A stretch of 64,000 nucleotides of DNA from an uncultured Formosa sp. (GTDB lineage: Bacteria; Bacteroidota; Bacteroidia; Flavobacteriales; Flavobacteriaceae): the NCBI RefSeq assembly GCF_947500765.1, contig NZ_CANMTH010000009.1, forward strand, positions 62,001 to 126,000, in the 5' to 3' direction. How positions within the stretch are numbered: the first letter of the stretch is position 1; each line of letters starts with the position of its first letter. Position numbers and translations under genes: made by a program. The notes below the pieces were generated by a model. That model was given only the letters and a program-made list of their open reading frames with translations. It was not told the origin of the DNA and searched no databases. Positions 7,966 through 16,486 of the stretch are shown one piece after another.

Positions 7966-10797
7966 TTGAGATTACGAAGTATTTGCTTTACCCTATTTAT
8001 TTTCACAAACATGGTTGCTATCTGTCAAAACAAAATTGACGTAAAAGCAACATTCGACGTGTCTACAAAGCAGATTCTCATTTCTCAATCTATTCAATAT
8101 AAAAACACCACACAAGATACGCTGCAAGCCGTATATTTAAACGATTGGGCCAACAGCTACTCTACAAAAACAACACCATTAGCAAAGCGTTTTGCCGAAG
8201 AATACAAAACAAATTTTCATTTTGCTAAAAGTCAAGATCGAGGTTTTACCGCTATAACAAGTATTACTGAAAACAATAAAGATCTCGTTTTTAATCGGCT
8301 TAAAAATCAACCAGACATTTTAAAAATTAAGCTTCCAAAACCTCTACAAGGCGGAGAAACCTATACCATACAACTTGAATACATTGTTCAAATTCCGAAC
8401 GATAATTTTACTCGTTACGGATGGACAAACAACAACGATTTCAACTTACGGTATTGGTATATAACACCAGCTATTTATAATGGCACCTGGAATTATTACA
8501 GTAATAAAGATTTAGACGATTTATTTATTCCTGCTGCCGATTTAAACATACAAGTTAAATTTCCTAGTTATTACACTTTAACGTCAGAGTTAAAAAGAGT
8601 AAACACACAAATAGAAAAAGGGAATACATCGGTTACATTAACAGGGAAAAACAGTGTAGATTCTAAATTATTTCTAAAAAAGACTTCAGATTTTAATACC
8701 ACCGGAAACGATTCTTTTTCTATCGTTACCAATATTAATGACGAGAATTTAAATCAAATTGACCGCATTATAATTACCGATAAAATTATCACATTTATAA
8801 CCGAAAACTTCGGCAGTTATCCTAATGATAAATTATTACTTTCTGAAATAGATTATAAAAAGAATCCTATTTATGGCCTTAATCAATTACCAAATTTTAT
8901 AAGACCATTTCCAAATCATTTTCAATATGAACTTAAACTAATAAAAACAGCTTTAAATAATTATTTTGAAAACATGTTATTCATTAATCCTCGAAAAGAT
9001 TATTGGCTTAACGACGGATTACAAGTTTACTATTTAATGAAATATGTAGATCAGTATTACCCAAACATGAAACTTTTTGGAACACTTTCAAAGATTTGGG
9101 GGGTACGTTCTTTTCATGCAACTCAGCTACAGTTTAATAATCAATATAATTTTTTATACATGCATATGGCGCGTTCAAATTTAGATCAGCCATTAACAAT
9201 GCCTAAAGATTCTTTATTAAAATTTAATTCTAATATTGCTAACAAATACAAAGCTGGCGTTGGTTTAAAGTATTTAGAGGACTATTTAAATCATGATATT
9301 ATTCAAGGAACCATAGATAGTTATATCTCATTATATAAGCAAAAACAAACGTCTCCAAAAGATTTTGAAACACTTTTACGCTGTAACACAGACAAAGATG
9401 TAGATTGGTTTTTTAACGACTACATAGCAACACGACAAAAAATAGATTATAAAATTAAAGGCTACGATATTATTGGAGATTCTTTAGAAGTAACCATAAA
9501 GAATAAAAGAAAAAACAATATGCCCATTTCGTTATTCGGACTTAAAAACGATAGTATTGTTTACAAAACCTGGATTAATAACATTTCTGAAACTGAAAAA
9601 ATTACCATTCCAAAAGACTCTATAGATAAGTTAGTTTTAAACTACGATATGGTAGTCCCTGAATTTAATTTAAGAGACGATTGGAAATCTTTAAAGGGCT
9701 TTTTATTTAACAATAAACCATTACAATTTAGGTTATTTAAAGATATCGAAGACCCGTATTATAACCAGGTATTTTTTATGCCAGACTTTACATATAATTA
9801 TTACGACGGTTTTGCCCCTGGCCTACGTTTATATAACAAAACAATACTATCAAAACCTTTTGCATACAGCCTGAGTCCTCGTTATGCTTTAAAAAGCAAG
9901 CAACTTGTGGGAAACGTAAGCCTAAGCTACACACATCGCTTAGAAGAGACTAGCCTATATTATATTAGATATGGTTTTTCAGGAGAATATTCTAATTACG
10001 CCCAAGACTTATCTTACACCTCTTATACACCATATGTGCAGTTTAGTTTTAGAAATAAAGATAATTTTCGTGACAATAAAAAACAAAACTTAACACTTAG
10101 ATATGTGAGTATTTCTAGGGAAGACGATCCTACTCTTCAATTCACAAATGAAGATCAGCCAGATTATGATGTGTTTAATATGCGTTACGGAAATACAAAC
10201 CCAAATTTAAAAAATCATGTTAGTGGGTTTACCGATTTACAATTAGCCAAAAACTTCGGAAAAATAGCTGTGAATTTTGAATACAGAAAACTCACAGAAA
10301 ACAATAGAAATTTTAATTTACGCTTTTTTGCCGGAACTTTTCTATATAACAATACCTACAAAACTTCAGACTATTTTAGTTTTGCTTTAGATCGTCCAAC
10401 AGACTATTTATTCGACTACAATTACTTGGGAAGATCTGAAGAGTCAGGACTACTAAGCCAAGAATTAGTTATTGCAGAAGGAGGCTTCAAATCTAAACTA
10501 GATACCCCTTTCGCAAACCAATGGATTACAACATTAAATGGAGGAACCACAATCTGGAAATATCTTGAACTTTATGGAGATATAGGTCTAGTAAAAAGCC
10601 ATAATCAACCTACTGAATTTGTTTACGATACAGGATTCCGTTTAAACTTAATAACAGATTACTTTGAATTATATTTTCCTGTTTATTCCAATTTAGGATG
10701 GGAAGTTTCACAACCTCACTATAAAGAAAAAATTAGATTTATTGTAACCTTATCTCCTAAAACCTTATTGGGATTATTTACAAGACGTTGGTACTAA
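7966..10797 (+). CDS. Inactive M1-peptidase-like domain fused to an outer-membrane beta-barrel
   Basis: This 943-residue protein starts at a TTG codon, chosen because it opens a clear signal peptide (about residues 1-20, ending AICQ) and no ATG fits. Residues about 22-260 resemble the beta-sandwich N-domain of M1 aminopeptidases. The following region matches the M1 catalytic domain (YWLNDGLQVYYL corresponds to the WLNEGFA motif), but the HExxH zinc motif is absent; the aligned segment reads LIKTALNNYFEN, and GAMEN is also missing. The last 350 or so residues have alternating aromatic beta-strands and end in TRRWY, as expected for an outer-membrane barrel. I infer a surface or periplasmic binding module held by a barrel, not a peptidase. 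It is transcribed alone from the promoter at 7871. Confidence 0.75.
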   Translation: MRLRSICFTLFIFTNMVAICQNKIDVKATFDVSTKQILISQSIQYKNTTQDTLQAVYLNDWANSYSTKTTPLAKRFAEEYKTNFHFAKSQDRGFTAITSITENNKDLVFNRLKNQPDILKIKLPKPLQGGETYTIQLEYIVQIPNDNFTRYGWTNNNDFNLRYWYITPAIYNGTWNYYSNKDLDDLFIPAADLNIQVKFPSYYTLTSELKRVNTQIEKGNTSVTLTGKNSVDSKLFLKKTSDFNTTGNDSFSIVTNINDENLNQIDRIIITDKIITFITENFGSYPNDKLLLSEIDYKKNPIYGLNQLPNFIRPFPNHFQYELKLIKTALNNYFENMLFINPRKDYWLNDGLQVYYLMKYVDQYYPNMKLFGTLSKIWGVRSFHATQLQFNNQYNFLYMHMARSNLDQPLTMPKDSLLKFNSNIANKYKAGVGLKYLEDYLNHDIIQGTIDSYISLYKQKQTSPKDFETLLRCNTDKDVDWFFNDYIATRQKIDYKIKGYDIIGDSLEVTIKNKRKNNMPISLFGLKNDSIVYKTWINNISETEKITIPKDSIDKLVLNYDMVVPEFNLRDDWKSLKGFLFNNKPLQFRLFKDIEDPYYNQVFFMPDFTYNYYDGFAPGLRLYNKTILSKPFAYSLSPRYALKSKQLVGNVSLSYTHRLEETSLYYIRYGFSGEYSNYAQDLSYTSYTPYVQFSFRNKDNFRDNKKQNLTLRYVSISREDDPTLQFTNEDQPDYDVFNMRYGNTNPNLKNHVSGFTDLQLAKNFGKIAVNFEYRKLTENNRNFNLRFFAGTFLYNNTYKTSDYFSFALDRPTDYLFDYNYLGRSEESGLLSQELVIAEGGFKSKLDTPFANQWITTLNGGTTIWKYLELYGDIGLVKSHNQPTEFVYDTGFRLNLITDYFELYFPVYSNLGWEVSQPHYKEKIRFIVTLSPKTLLGLFTRRWY

Positions 10798-10918
10798 ATT
10801 TTATAATTTAATTAACAATTTATCATTAAAAACGAAATAATCTAACAATTCTTTATAAAAACATAGTAAAACCACGTTTTTACTATAAAATTCACAGCTC
10901 ACTTAAGTTAGATTTGAA

Positions 10919-10949
10919 TTGTGAAAACCATTTAATTTCCATAAATTTG
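10919..10949 (+). promoter_or_regulatory. Bacteroidota promoter of the E1 dehydrogenase gene
   Basis: TAAATTTG at 10942-10949 matches TAnnTTTG, and a TTG at 10919-10921 lies exactly 20 nt upstream as a -33 element. Transcription should begin near 10956, leaving a leader of about 20 nt before the ATG at 10975. The rest of the 177-bp spacer has no other signal that I can see. Confidence 0.65.
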
Positions 10950-10974
10950 CACTCATTCCAATCCAAATAAAAAC

Positions 10975-13386
10975 ATGCAAACAGAACCCGAAACAATGAC
11001 AGGACTTTCTTTTGAAGATTTTAAAGCCGAAGTTTTAAATGATTACAAAATTGCAGTTACCTCTCGTGAGTGTAGTTTACTTGGTAGACGAGAAGTACTT
11101 ACTGGTAAAGCAAAATTCGGAATATTTGGAGGCGGTAAAGAAGTGGCGCAATTAGCCATGGCAAAAGCCTTTAAAAATGGAGATTTTCGTTCTGGTTATT
11201 ACCGTGACCAAACCTTTATGATGGCTATTGGACAACTTACTATCGAGCAATTCTTCTCAGGGTTATATGCCAATACCAATTTAGAAATAGAACCTATGTC
11301 TGCAGGTAGACAAATGGGAGGGCATTTTGCAACACATAGTTTAGACGAAAACGGAAATTGGAAAAACTTAACACAACAAAAAAATTCTAGCGCAGATATA
11401 TCCCCTACCGCAGGGCAAATGCCTCGCCTTTTAGGATTGGCTCAAGCGTCTAAAATTTACAGACATGTAAAAGGAATTTATACTAAAAACTTCTCAGACA
11501 ACGGTAACGAAATTGCTTGGGGTACTATCGGGAATGCAAGTACTAGTGAAGGAGTCTTTTTCGAAACTATAAACGCGGCAGGTGTACTTCAAGTCCCTAT
11601 GGTTATTAGTGTATGGGATGATGAATATGGTATTTCTGTTCATGCAAAACACCAAACAACAAAAGAAAATATTTCAGAAGTCTTAAAAGGATTTCAAAGA
11701 GAAGAAGGTACTAACGGATACGAAATATTACGTGTAAAAGGTTGGGACTACCCTGCTTTGGTATCTACATACCAAAAAGCAAGTAAAATATCAAGAGCAG
11801 AACATGTTCCTGTTTTAATTCACGTTAATGAATTAACACAACCTCAAGGCCATTCTACGTCTGGATCTCACGAACGTTATAAAAGTCCAGAACGTTTAGC
11901 TTGGGAAACCGCTAACGATTGTAATTTAAAAATGCGTGAATGGTTAATTTCTAACGGGTTTGCAACCGACGAAGAGTTAACTGAAATAGAAAAAGGTGTT
12001 AAACGAGAGGTTCGTGAAGGTAAAAAAGCATCATGGAATCAATTTGTTGAGCCTATAAATAAAGATAAAATTGAGATTGTAAACTTATTAAAACAAGTTG
12101 CAAATATTAGTACCAATAAAGTTTTTATACATAAAATAGTAAAAGATCTAGAACATATTGAAGAGCCTATTAAACGCGATGTAATTGTTGCTGCTCGTAA
12201 AACTTTACGCTATATTATTGATGACGTAGCGCCTGAAAAAGATAGACTTTTACTTTGGATTGATAAATATTTTGAAAAAGTACAACCACAATACAGTTCT
12301 AATTTATACAGTGAAGGTAACAAGTCTGTTAAATACATTTCAGAAGTTAAACCTATATATACTCCAGATGCAGAAAACGTTGATGGACGTTTAATTATTA
12401 AAGATAATTTTGATGCAATATTTAGTAAATATCCAGAAGCATTAATTTTTGGTGAAGATTCTGGAAATATCGGAGACGTAAATCAAGGTCTCGAAGGTAT
12501 GCAAGAAAAGTATGGTGAATTACGTGTGGCCGATGTTGGTATTCGCGAAACAACAATTCTTGGTCAAGGTATTGGTATGGCTATGCGCGGACTTCGTCCA
12601 ATTGCAGAAATCCAATATTTAGACTACTTATTATACTGTATCCAAATTATTAGTGACGATTTAGCAACCTTACAATACAGAACTAAAGGACGCCAAAAAG
12701 CACCTCTAATTATACGTACACGTGGGCATCGTTTAGAAGGAATATGGCATTCTGGATCTCCAATGGGAGGTATTATTAACTTAGTACGCGGTATACATGT
12801 TTTAGTACCAAGAAACATGACTAAAGCCGCAGGATTCTACAATACATTATTAGAATCTGATGAACCCGCTTTAGTTATTGAATGCTTAAACGGATATCGT
12901 TTAAAAGAGAAAAAACCTTCGAATTTTGGATTATTCAAAACACCGATTGGTGTAACAGAAACCATTCGTGAAGGAAGCGATATTACTTTAGTTTCTTACG
13001 GATCTACATTAAGAATTGTAGATCAAGCTGCAAAAGAATTAATGGAAATTGGTATACAAGCAGAAGTAATTGATGTGCAATCGCTATTACCTTTTGATAT
13101 CAATCATGATATTGTAAAAAGTGTAGAAAAAACCAGTCGTTTATTAATTATAGATGAAGATGTTCCTGGAGGAGCTTCTGCATATATTTTAAATGAAGTT
13201 TTAAATACTCAAAATGCTTATCAATATTTAGATAGTAAGCCAAAAACATTAACATCTAAACCACATCGTCCTGCATATGGAACAGATGGCGATTACTTCT
13301 CGAAACCTTCTTTAGAAGATATCTATGAAACGGTTTACCAAATAATGCATGAAGCCAACCCAACTAAATATCGTAAATTACGATAA
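10975..13386 (+). CDS. 2-oxoacid dehydrogenase E1, fused alpha and beta subunits
   Basis: The 803-residue protein joins both halves of a thiamine-diphosphate-dependent E1 component, probably of the branched-chain 2-oxoacid dehydrogenase complex, which decarboxylates 2-oxo acids from Val, Leu and Ile and passes the acyl group to E2. The E1-alpha part covers roughly residues 20-340 and includes the ThDP-binding stretch TIGNASTSEGVFFETIN. A helical linker precedes the E1-beta part (about 460-803) with FGEDSGNIG, VADVGIRETTILGQGIG and EDVPGGASAY. Separate subunits are usual in other phyla; the fusion is common in Bacteroidota. No E2 or E3 gene is in the window. Pyruvate or a mixed substrate range cannot be ruled out from sequence alone. 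Confidence 0.9.
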   Translation: MQTEPETMTGLSFEDFKAEVLNDYKIAVTSRECSLLGRREVLTGKAKFGIFGGGKEVAQLAMAKAFKNGDFRSGYYRDQTFMMAIGQLTIEQFFSGLYANTNLEIEPMSAGRQMGGHFATHSLDENGNWKNLTQQKNSSADISPTAGQMPRLLGLAQASKIYRHVKGIYTKNFSDNGNEIAWGTIGNASTSEGVFFETINAAGVLQVPMVISVWDDEYGISVHAKHQTTKENISEVLKGFQREEGTNGYEILRVKGWDYPALVSTYQKASKISRAEHVPVLIHVNELTQPQGHSTSGSHERYKSPERLAWETANDCNLKMREWLISNGFATDEELTEIEKGVKREVREGKKASWNQFVEPINKDKIEIVNLLKQVANISTNKVFIHKIVKDLEHIEEPIKRDVIVAARKTLRYIIDDVAPEKDRLLLWIDKYFEKVQPQYSSNLYSEGNKSVKYISEVKPIYTPDAENVDGRLIIKDNFDAIFSKYPEALIFGEDSGNIGDVNQGLEGMQEKYGELRVADVGIRETTILGQGIGMAMRGLRPIAEIQYLDYLLYCIQIISDDLATLQYRTKGRQKAPLIIRTRGHRLEGIWHSGSPMGGIINLVRGIHVLVPRNMTKAAGFYNTLLESDEPALVIECLNGYRLKEKKPSNFGLFKTPIGVTETIREGSDITLVSYGSTLRIVDQAAKELMEIGIQAEVIDVQSLLPFDINHDIVKSVEKTSRLLIIDEDVPGGASAYILNEVLNTQNAYQYLDSKPKTLTSKPHRPAYGTDGDYFSKPSLEDIYETVYQIMHEANPTKYRKLR

Positions 13387-13434
13387 ATATAAATCTTTAG
13401 TATAGATAAATATTAACTCGCTTTTTTTAATATT

Positions 13435-13908
13435 ATGACCATAAAATTATTGGCCATTGGTAAAACAGACAATAAGCTTTTACAAGGTTTAATAGACGAT
13501 TACCAAAAACGACTTGGATTTTACATTAAGTTTGAATTTGAAATTATTCCAGATTTAAAAAAAGTTAAAAATTTAAGCGAAGAACAACAAAAACAAAAAG
13601 AAGGCGAACTTATTTTAGGAAAACTAAACGCAACAGATGCACTTATTCTTTTAGATGAGAATGGAAAACAAATGGATTCCGTTGGTTTCTCTAATTACCT
13701 ACAAAAACACATGAATTCGGGTATTAAGCAACTGGTATTTGTTATCGGTGGGCCTTATGGGTTTTCTCCAGAGGTATACGCAAAAGCTTTAGGGAAAATA
13801 TCGCTTTCAAAAATGACATTTTCACACCAGATGATACGTTTATTTATTATCGAACAACTGTATCGTGGGTTCACAATACTAAAAAATGAGCCTTACCACC
13901 ATCGTTAA
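13435..13908 (+). CDS. rlmH: 23S rRNA (pseudouridine1915-N3)-methyltransferase RlmH
   Basis: RlmH is a SPOUT-class methyltransferase that methylates pseudouridine 1915 in helix 69 of 23S rRNA on assembled 70S ribosomes. The 157-residue length is that of the family. The trefoil-knot SAM-binding loop is visible as FVIGGPYGFSPEV, followed by HQMIRLFIIEQLYRGF and the conserved C-terminal NEPYHHR. It follows the E1 gene by 48 bases on the same strand and faces the DUF4421 gene tail to tail with 26 bases between them; no strong terminator is visible in that gap. Confidence 0.96.
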   Translation: MTIKLLAIGKTDNKLLQGLIDDYQKRLGFYIKFEFEIIPDLKKVKNLSEEQQKQKEGELILGKLNATDALILLDENGKQMDSVGFSNYLQKHMNSGIKQLVFVIGGPYGFSPEVYAKALGKISLSKMTFSHQMIRLFIIEQLYRGFTILKNEPYHHR

Positions 13909-13934
13909 TTAAGCAATTAAAACAAGATTGTATT

Positions 13935-14954
13935 TTAACGATAATGATACGTTTTTTTACCAGAACCTAATTTATAACCAATCGCTAGTTTAGCCTTAGT
14001 TACATTAAAACGGTATTTATTATTAAAATCTAGATCTGTAGAATAAACACCACCACCATAAATTAAACTCACGTAATAACGCTCTACATTATACCCTAAT
14101 GCGAATGTATAATCTAATTTTAGTAATACGGGATTAGACGGTTTATAACGCCCTTCATGCAATGTTACATGTTTATACATTAAACCTATTCCAGGCATAA
14201 TATTACAAGATGCGGTAAAATCTCCTGGCAATTTAAAAACAGACATTACCCCCCCTAAAACACCTAAAGCTGCACTATTATAACGTTTAATATGAGCTTT
14301 CTCATTAAAATAATCTCCCGAAGTATCGGCAAGAATATCTGTATCAGATGTAAAATAATCGTAAAAACTAAAAGCTCCAAAACCACCAGTAATATATACC
14401 TTTCTGTCTAACTTATCTATTCCAGCTTTTAACATGGCATACGAAAATTCTATGTCTGGAATTGTATGTAAATAATTAAAACCAACAGTAATCGATTTTA
14501 TATCGTCCCTAAACACAAAAGGTTCATCATAATTATTTTTAACATTAAACCCCTTATAAGTCTGAACATAAAAATTAACATAATTTTTCTTTCCAAGAAT
14601 GGTTGTTCCTTGCATGTCAAACCTGTGAGTTATATCATCTGTATTAGACTTAACATTAAAGGCAATATCAATTAATAATTTACTACTCGCTACACCAAAT
14701 CCGACCCCAAATTTATTATTAGGAATGTAACGCGACTTAAAATTATCGTCATTAAGTATTCTAAATTGCTTGAATTTATAATTTGTAAAGAGACGAAATG
14801 AATAGTTATTTATATCATGATCTATAAAAAGTTTATCTAACTGTTTAAGAAACTTCAAAGAGTCTAAATCCTTTAGAATCTGAGCTTGTATCGAAGAATA
14901 GCTCGATAATAAAAATAATAAAAAGGCGATTTTTTTAAACATGTACTTAATCAA
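13935..14954 (-). CDS. DUF4421 outer-membrane-type protein
   Basis: The 339-residue product has a signal peptide (LLFLLSSYSSIQAQ) and then a series of amphipathic strands rich in Tyr, Phe and Gly, with the DUF4421-like opening YSFRLFTNYKFKQFRI and the repeated glycines of KFGVGFGVASSKLLIDIAF. Such proteins are Bacteroidota-specific and are predicted outer-membrane barrels of unknown role. A second Met at residue 5 (MFKK) is an equally good start. The gene is monocistronic and convergent with rlmH. Confidence 0.8.
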   Translation of the reverse strand: MIKYMFKKIAFLLFLLSSYSSIQAQILKDLDSLKFLKQLDKLFIDHDINNYSFRLFTNYKFKQFRILNDDNFKSRYIPNNKFGVGFGVASSKLLIDIAFNVKSNTDDITHRFDMQGTTILGKKNYVNFYVQTYKGFNVKNNYDEPFVFRDDIKSITVGFNYLHTIPDIEFSYAMLKAGIDKLDRKVYITGGFGAFSFYDYFTSDTDILADTSGDYFNEKAHIKRYNSAALGVLGGVMSVFKLPGDFTASCNIMPGIGLMYKHVTLHEGRYKPSNPVLLKLDYTFALGYNVERYYVSLIYGGGVYSTDLDFNNKYRFNVTKAKLAIGYKLGSGKKTYHYR

Positions 14955-15171
14955 CTAAACAGACATCGTTTTTTAACGATTTTGGTCAAGCATTAAAAAT
15001 ACATTAATTATAGACACTAACAATTTATGAATTGATTAATCTATTTTAAAAAGAAACTTAAACACAAAAATAAAAACAAAAGTGATTATTAAAACATTAA
15101 AGACCAACACTATAAAAGCTATTAATCGTCTAAAATTTAAATAATCACTTTCTTAAATTATATATAATTAT

Positions 15172-15471
15172 TTATGAATTTATATACGTGTGTTTTCGTT
15201 TTTTAAGCTGAACTTCTAAATCGTTTATGGTGTTTTTAACTGCCAATTCATAAGTACGCTCTTGCGATGATGCAAAAATTCGTGGTCCAGGTGCACTTAA
15301 TTCAATTTTACAAATTTTACCATCCTCTTTTTCATTCTGAATAGTCTCAAAAATTACTTCAGCAGAAATAATCCAATCATATTTTAAAGCTAATTTATTC
15401 AGTTTCGCAGTTACATGTTCATTCATTGCCTCGCTAGTTGACATATGAATATATTGAATGTTAATTGTCAT
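15172..15471 (-). CDS. hpf: Ribosome hibernation promoting factor / RaiA, short form
   Basis: The 99-residue protein matches the short HPF/YfiA family, which binds in the decoding centre of idle 30S subunits and protects or dimerises ribosomes during slow growth. The beginning INIQYIHMSTSEAMNEHV and the basic helix near the end (KNTINDLEVQLKKRK) are characteristic. It lacks the C-terminal dimerisation domain of long HPF, so it would need another factor, or act like YfiA, to control 100S formation. It is divergent from rdgB across 255 bp. Confidence 0.9.
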   Translation of the reverse strand: MTINIQYIHMSTSEAMNEHVTAKLNKLALKYDWIISAEVIFETIQNEKEDGKICKIELSAPGPRIFASSQERTYELAVKNTINDLEVQLKKRKHTYINS

Positions 15472-15518
15472 AGATTAGTGTTTTAATGTTTATATAAATT
15501 TAAAGATAAACAGCGTGA

Positions 15519-15550
15519 TTTCATATGTTTTTATCATAAAAATTATGAAA
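15519..15550. repeat. Inverted repeat upstream of hpf
   Basis: TTTCATATGTTTTTA (15519-15533) and TAAAAATTATGAAA (15537-15550) are near-complementary with one bulge and a 3-nt spacer. It lies 48 bases upstream of the hpf start codon in the 255-bp space shared with rdgB. It could be an operator or a leader hairpin; in such AT-rich DNA chance is not excluded. The rest of the spacer holds a TATCTTTA on the minus strand as a weak -7 candidate for hpf. Confidence 0.35.
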
Positions 15551-15726
15551 TAATCAAAATATATTCAATATAAAAAGAATTTACTAATGTACTCTGCTAA
15601 AAATCAAATTATTAATCAAGTACAATTTCAAAAAAAATATTACTTCAAATTTAGTTCGTTTTAAAATTCATTTCAAACTCATAATAAAAAGGTATTTTAG
15701 CATTTTTAACGTTATAATGTCGAAGT

Positions 15727-16302
15727 ATGAAACTTGTATTTGCTACCAATAACAACAATAAAATAAAAGAAGTGCAATCTTTAATTCCATCTCATATTAC
15801 TCTTTTAAGTTTAGAAGATATTAAGTGTTTTGAAGATATTCCAGAAACACAACCCACGATAGAAGGTAACGCGCTACAAAAGGCAAATTATGTAAAAGAC
15901 AATTATGGTTTTGACTGTTTTGCAGATGATACAGGTTTAGAAGTAGAGGCATTAAATGGTGCTCCTGGTGTGTTTTCTGCCCGTTTTGCTGGACCACAAC
16001 GCAACGCTAAAGACAACATGGTTAAGCTATTAGAAGATCTAGGCAAATCAACTAACAGAACCGCTAATTTTAAAACAGTTATAGCATTATCACTTCAAAA
16101 TAAAATGGAAACTTTTACAGGTATTTGTAATGGCGAAATTACAAAAACACAACACGGAAATTCTGGTTTTGGATACGACCCAATATTCAGACCAAATGGC
16201 CTTCAAGAAACCTTTGCTGAAATGTCGCTTAAACAGAAAAATACGATTGGCCACCGTGGAAAAGCTGTTTCACTATTGGTAGAGTATTTAAACACTTTGT
16301 AG
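15727..16302 (+). CDS. rdgB: XTP/dITP diphosphatase (RdgB/HAM1)
   Basis: This house-cleaning enzyme hydrolyses ITP, dITP and XTP to monophosphates, keeping deaminated purines out of DNA and RNA. The 191-residue product has the full HAM1 signature: FATNNNNKIKEV at the N-terminus, FADDTGLEVEAL with metal-binding acidic residues, SGFGYDPIF, and a C-terminal SHR-like motif present here as GHRGKA. It is monocistronic, divergent from hpf and followed by the helicase gene with its own promoter. Confidence 0.95.
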   Translation: MKLVFATNNNNKIKEVQSLIPSHITLLSLEDIKCFEDIPETQPTIEGNALQKANYVKDNYGFDCFADDTGLEVEALNGAPGVFSARFAGPQRNAKDNMVKLLEDLGKSTNRTANFKTVIALSLQNKMETFTGICNGEITKTQHGNSGFGYDPIFRPNGLQETFAEMSLKQKNTIGHRGKAVSLLVEYLNTL

Positions 16303-16366
16303 GCCCTAAATTAATTGACTGATTTGCAATAATTTAATGAAAATTAGTTTATTTTAAAAAAATCAC

Positions 16367-16486
16367 TACCTTTGCAGCTTGAAATTCCTCAGAGAGAGGA
16401 TGTGTTACTTGGAAGTTTAAGGTTAAGTATGTCGATTCCCTTCTTATGTAACACTTACATACTTTAATCGAATACTTATTACAAGA
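16367..16486 (+). promoter_or_regulatory. Promoter and structured ~105-nt leader of the DEAD-box helicase gene
   Basis: TACCTTTG at 16367-16374 is a perfect -7 element, so transcripts should begin near 16380 and carry about 105 nt of leader. Two inverted repeats follow: TCCTC-AGAGA-GAGGA (16386-16400), a 5-bp hairpin right at the 5' end, and GTGTTAC (16402-16408) with GTAACAC (16448-16454), enclosing a 39-nt loop that itself contains AAGG/CCTT. A long folded leader before a DEAD-box helicase recalls cold-shock mRNAs such as csdA/cspA; that comparison is inference. Confidence 0.55.
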
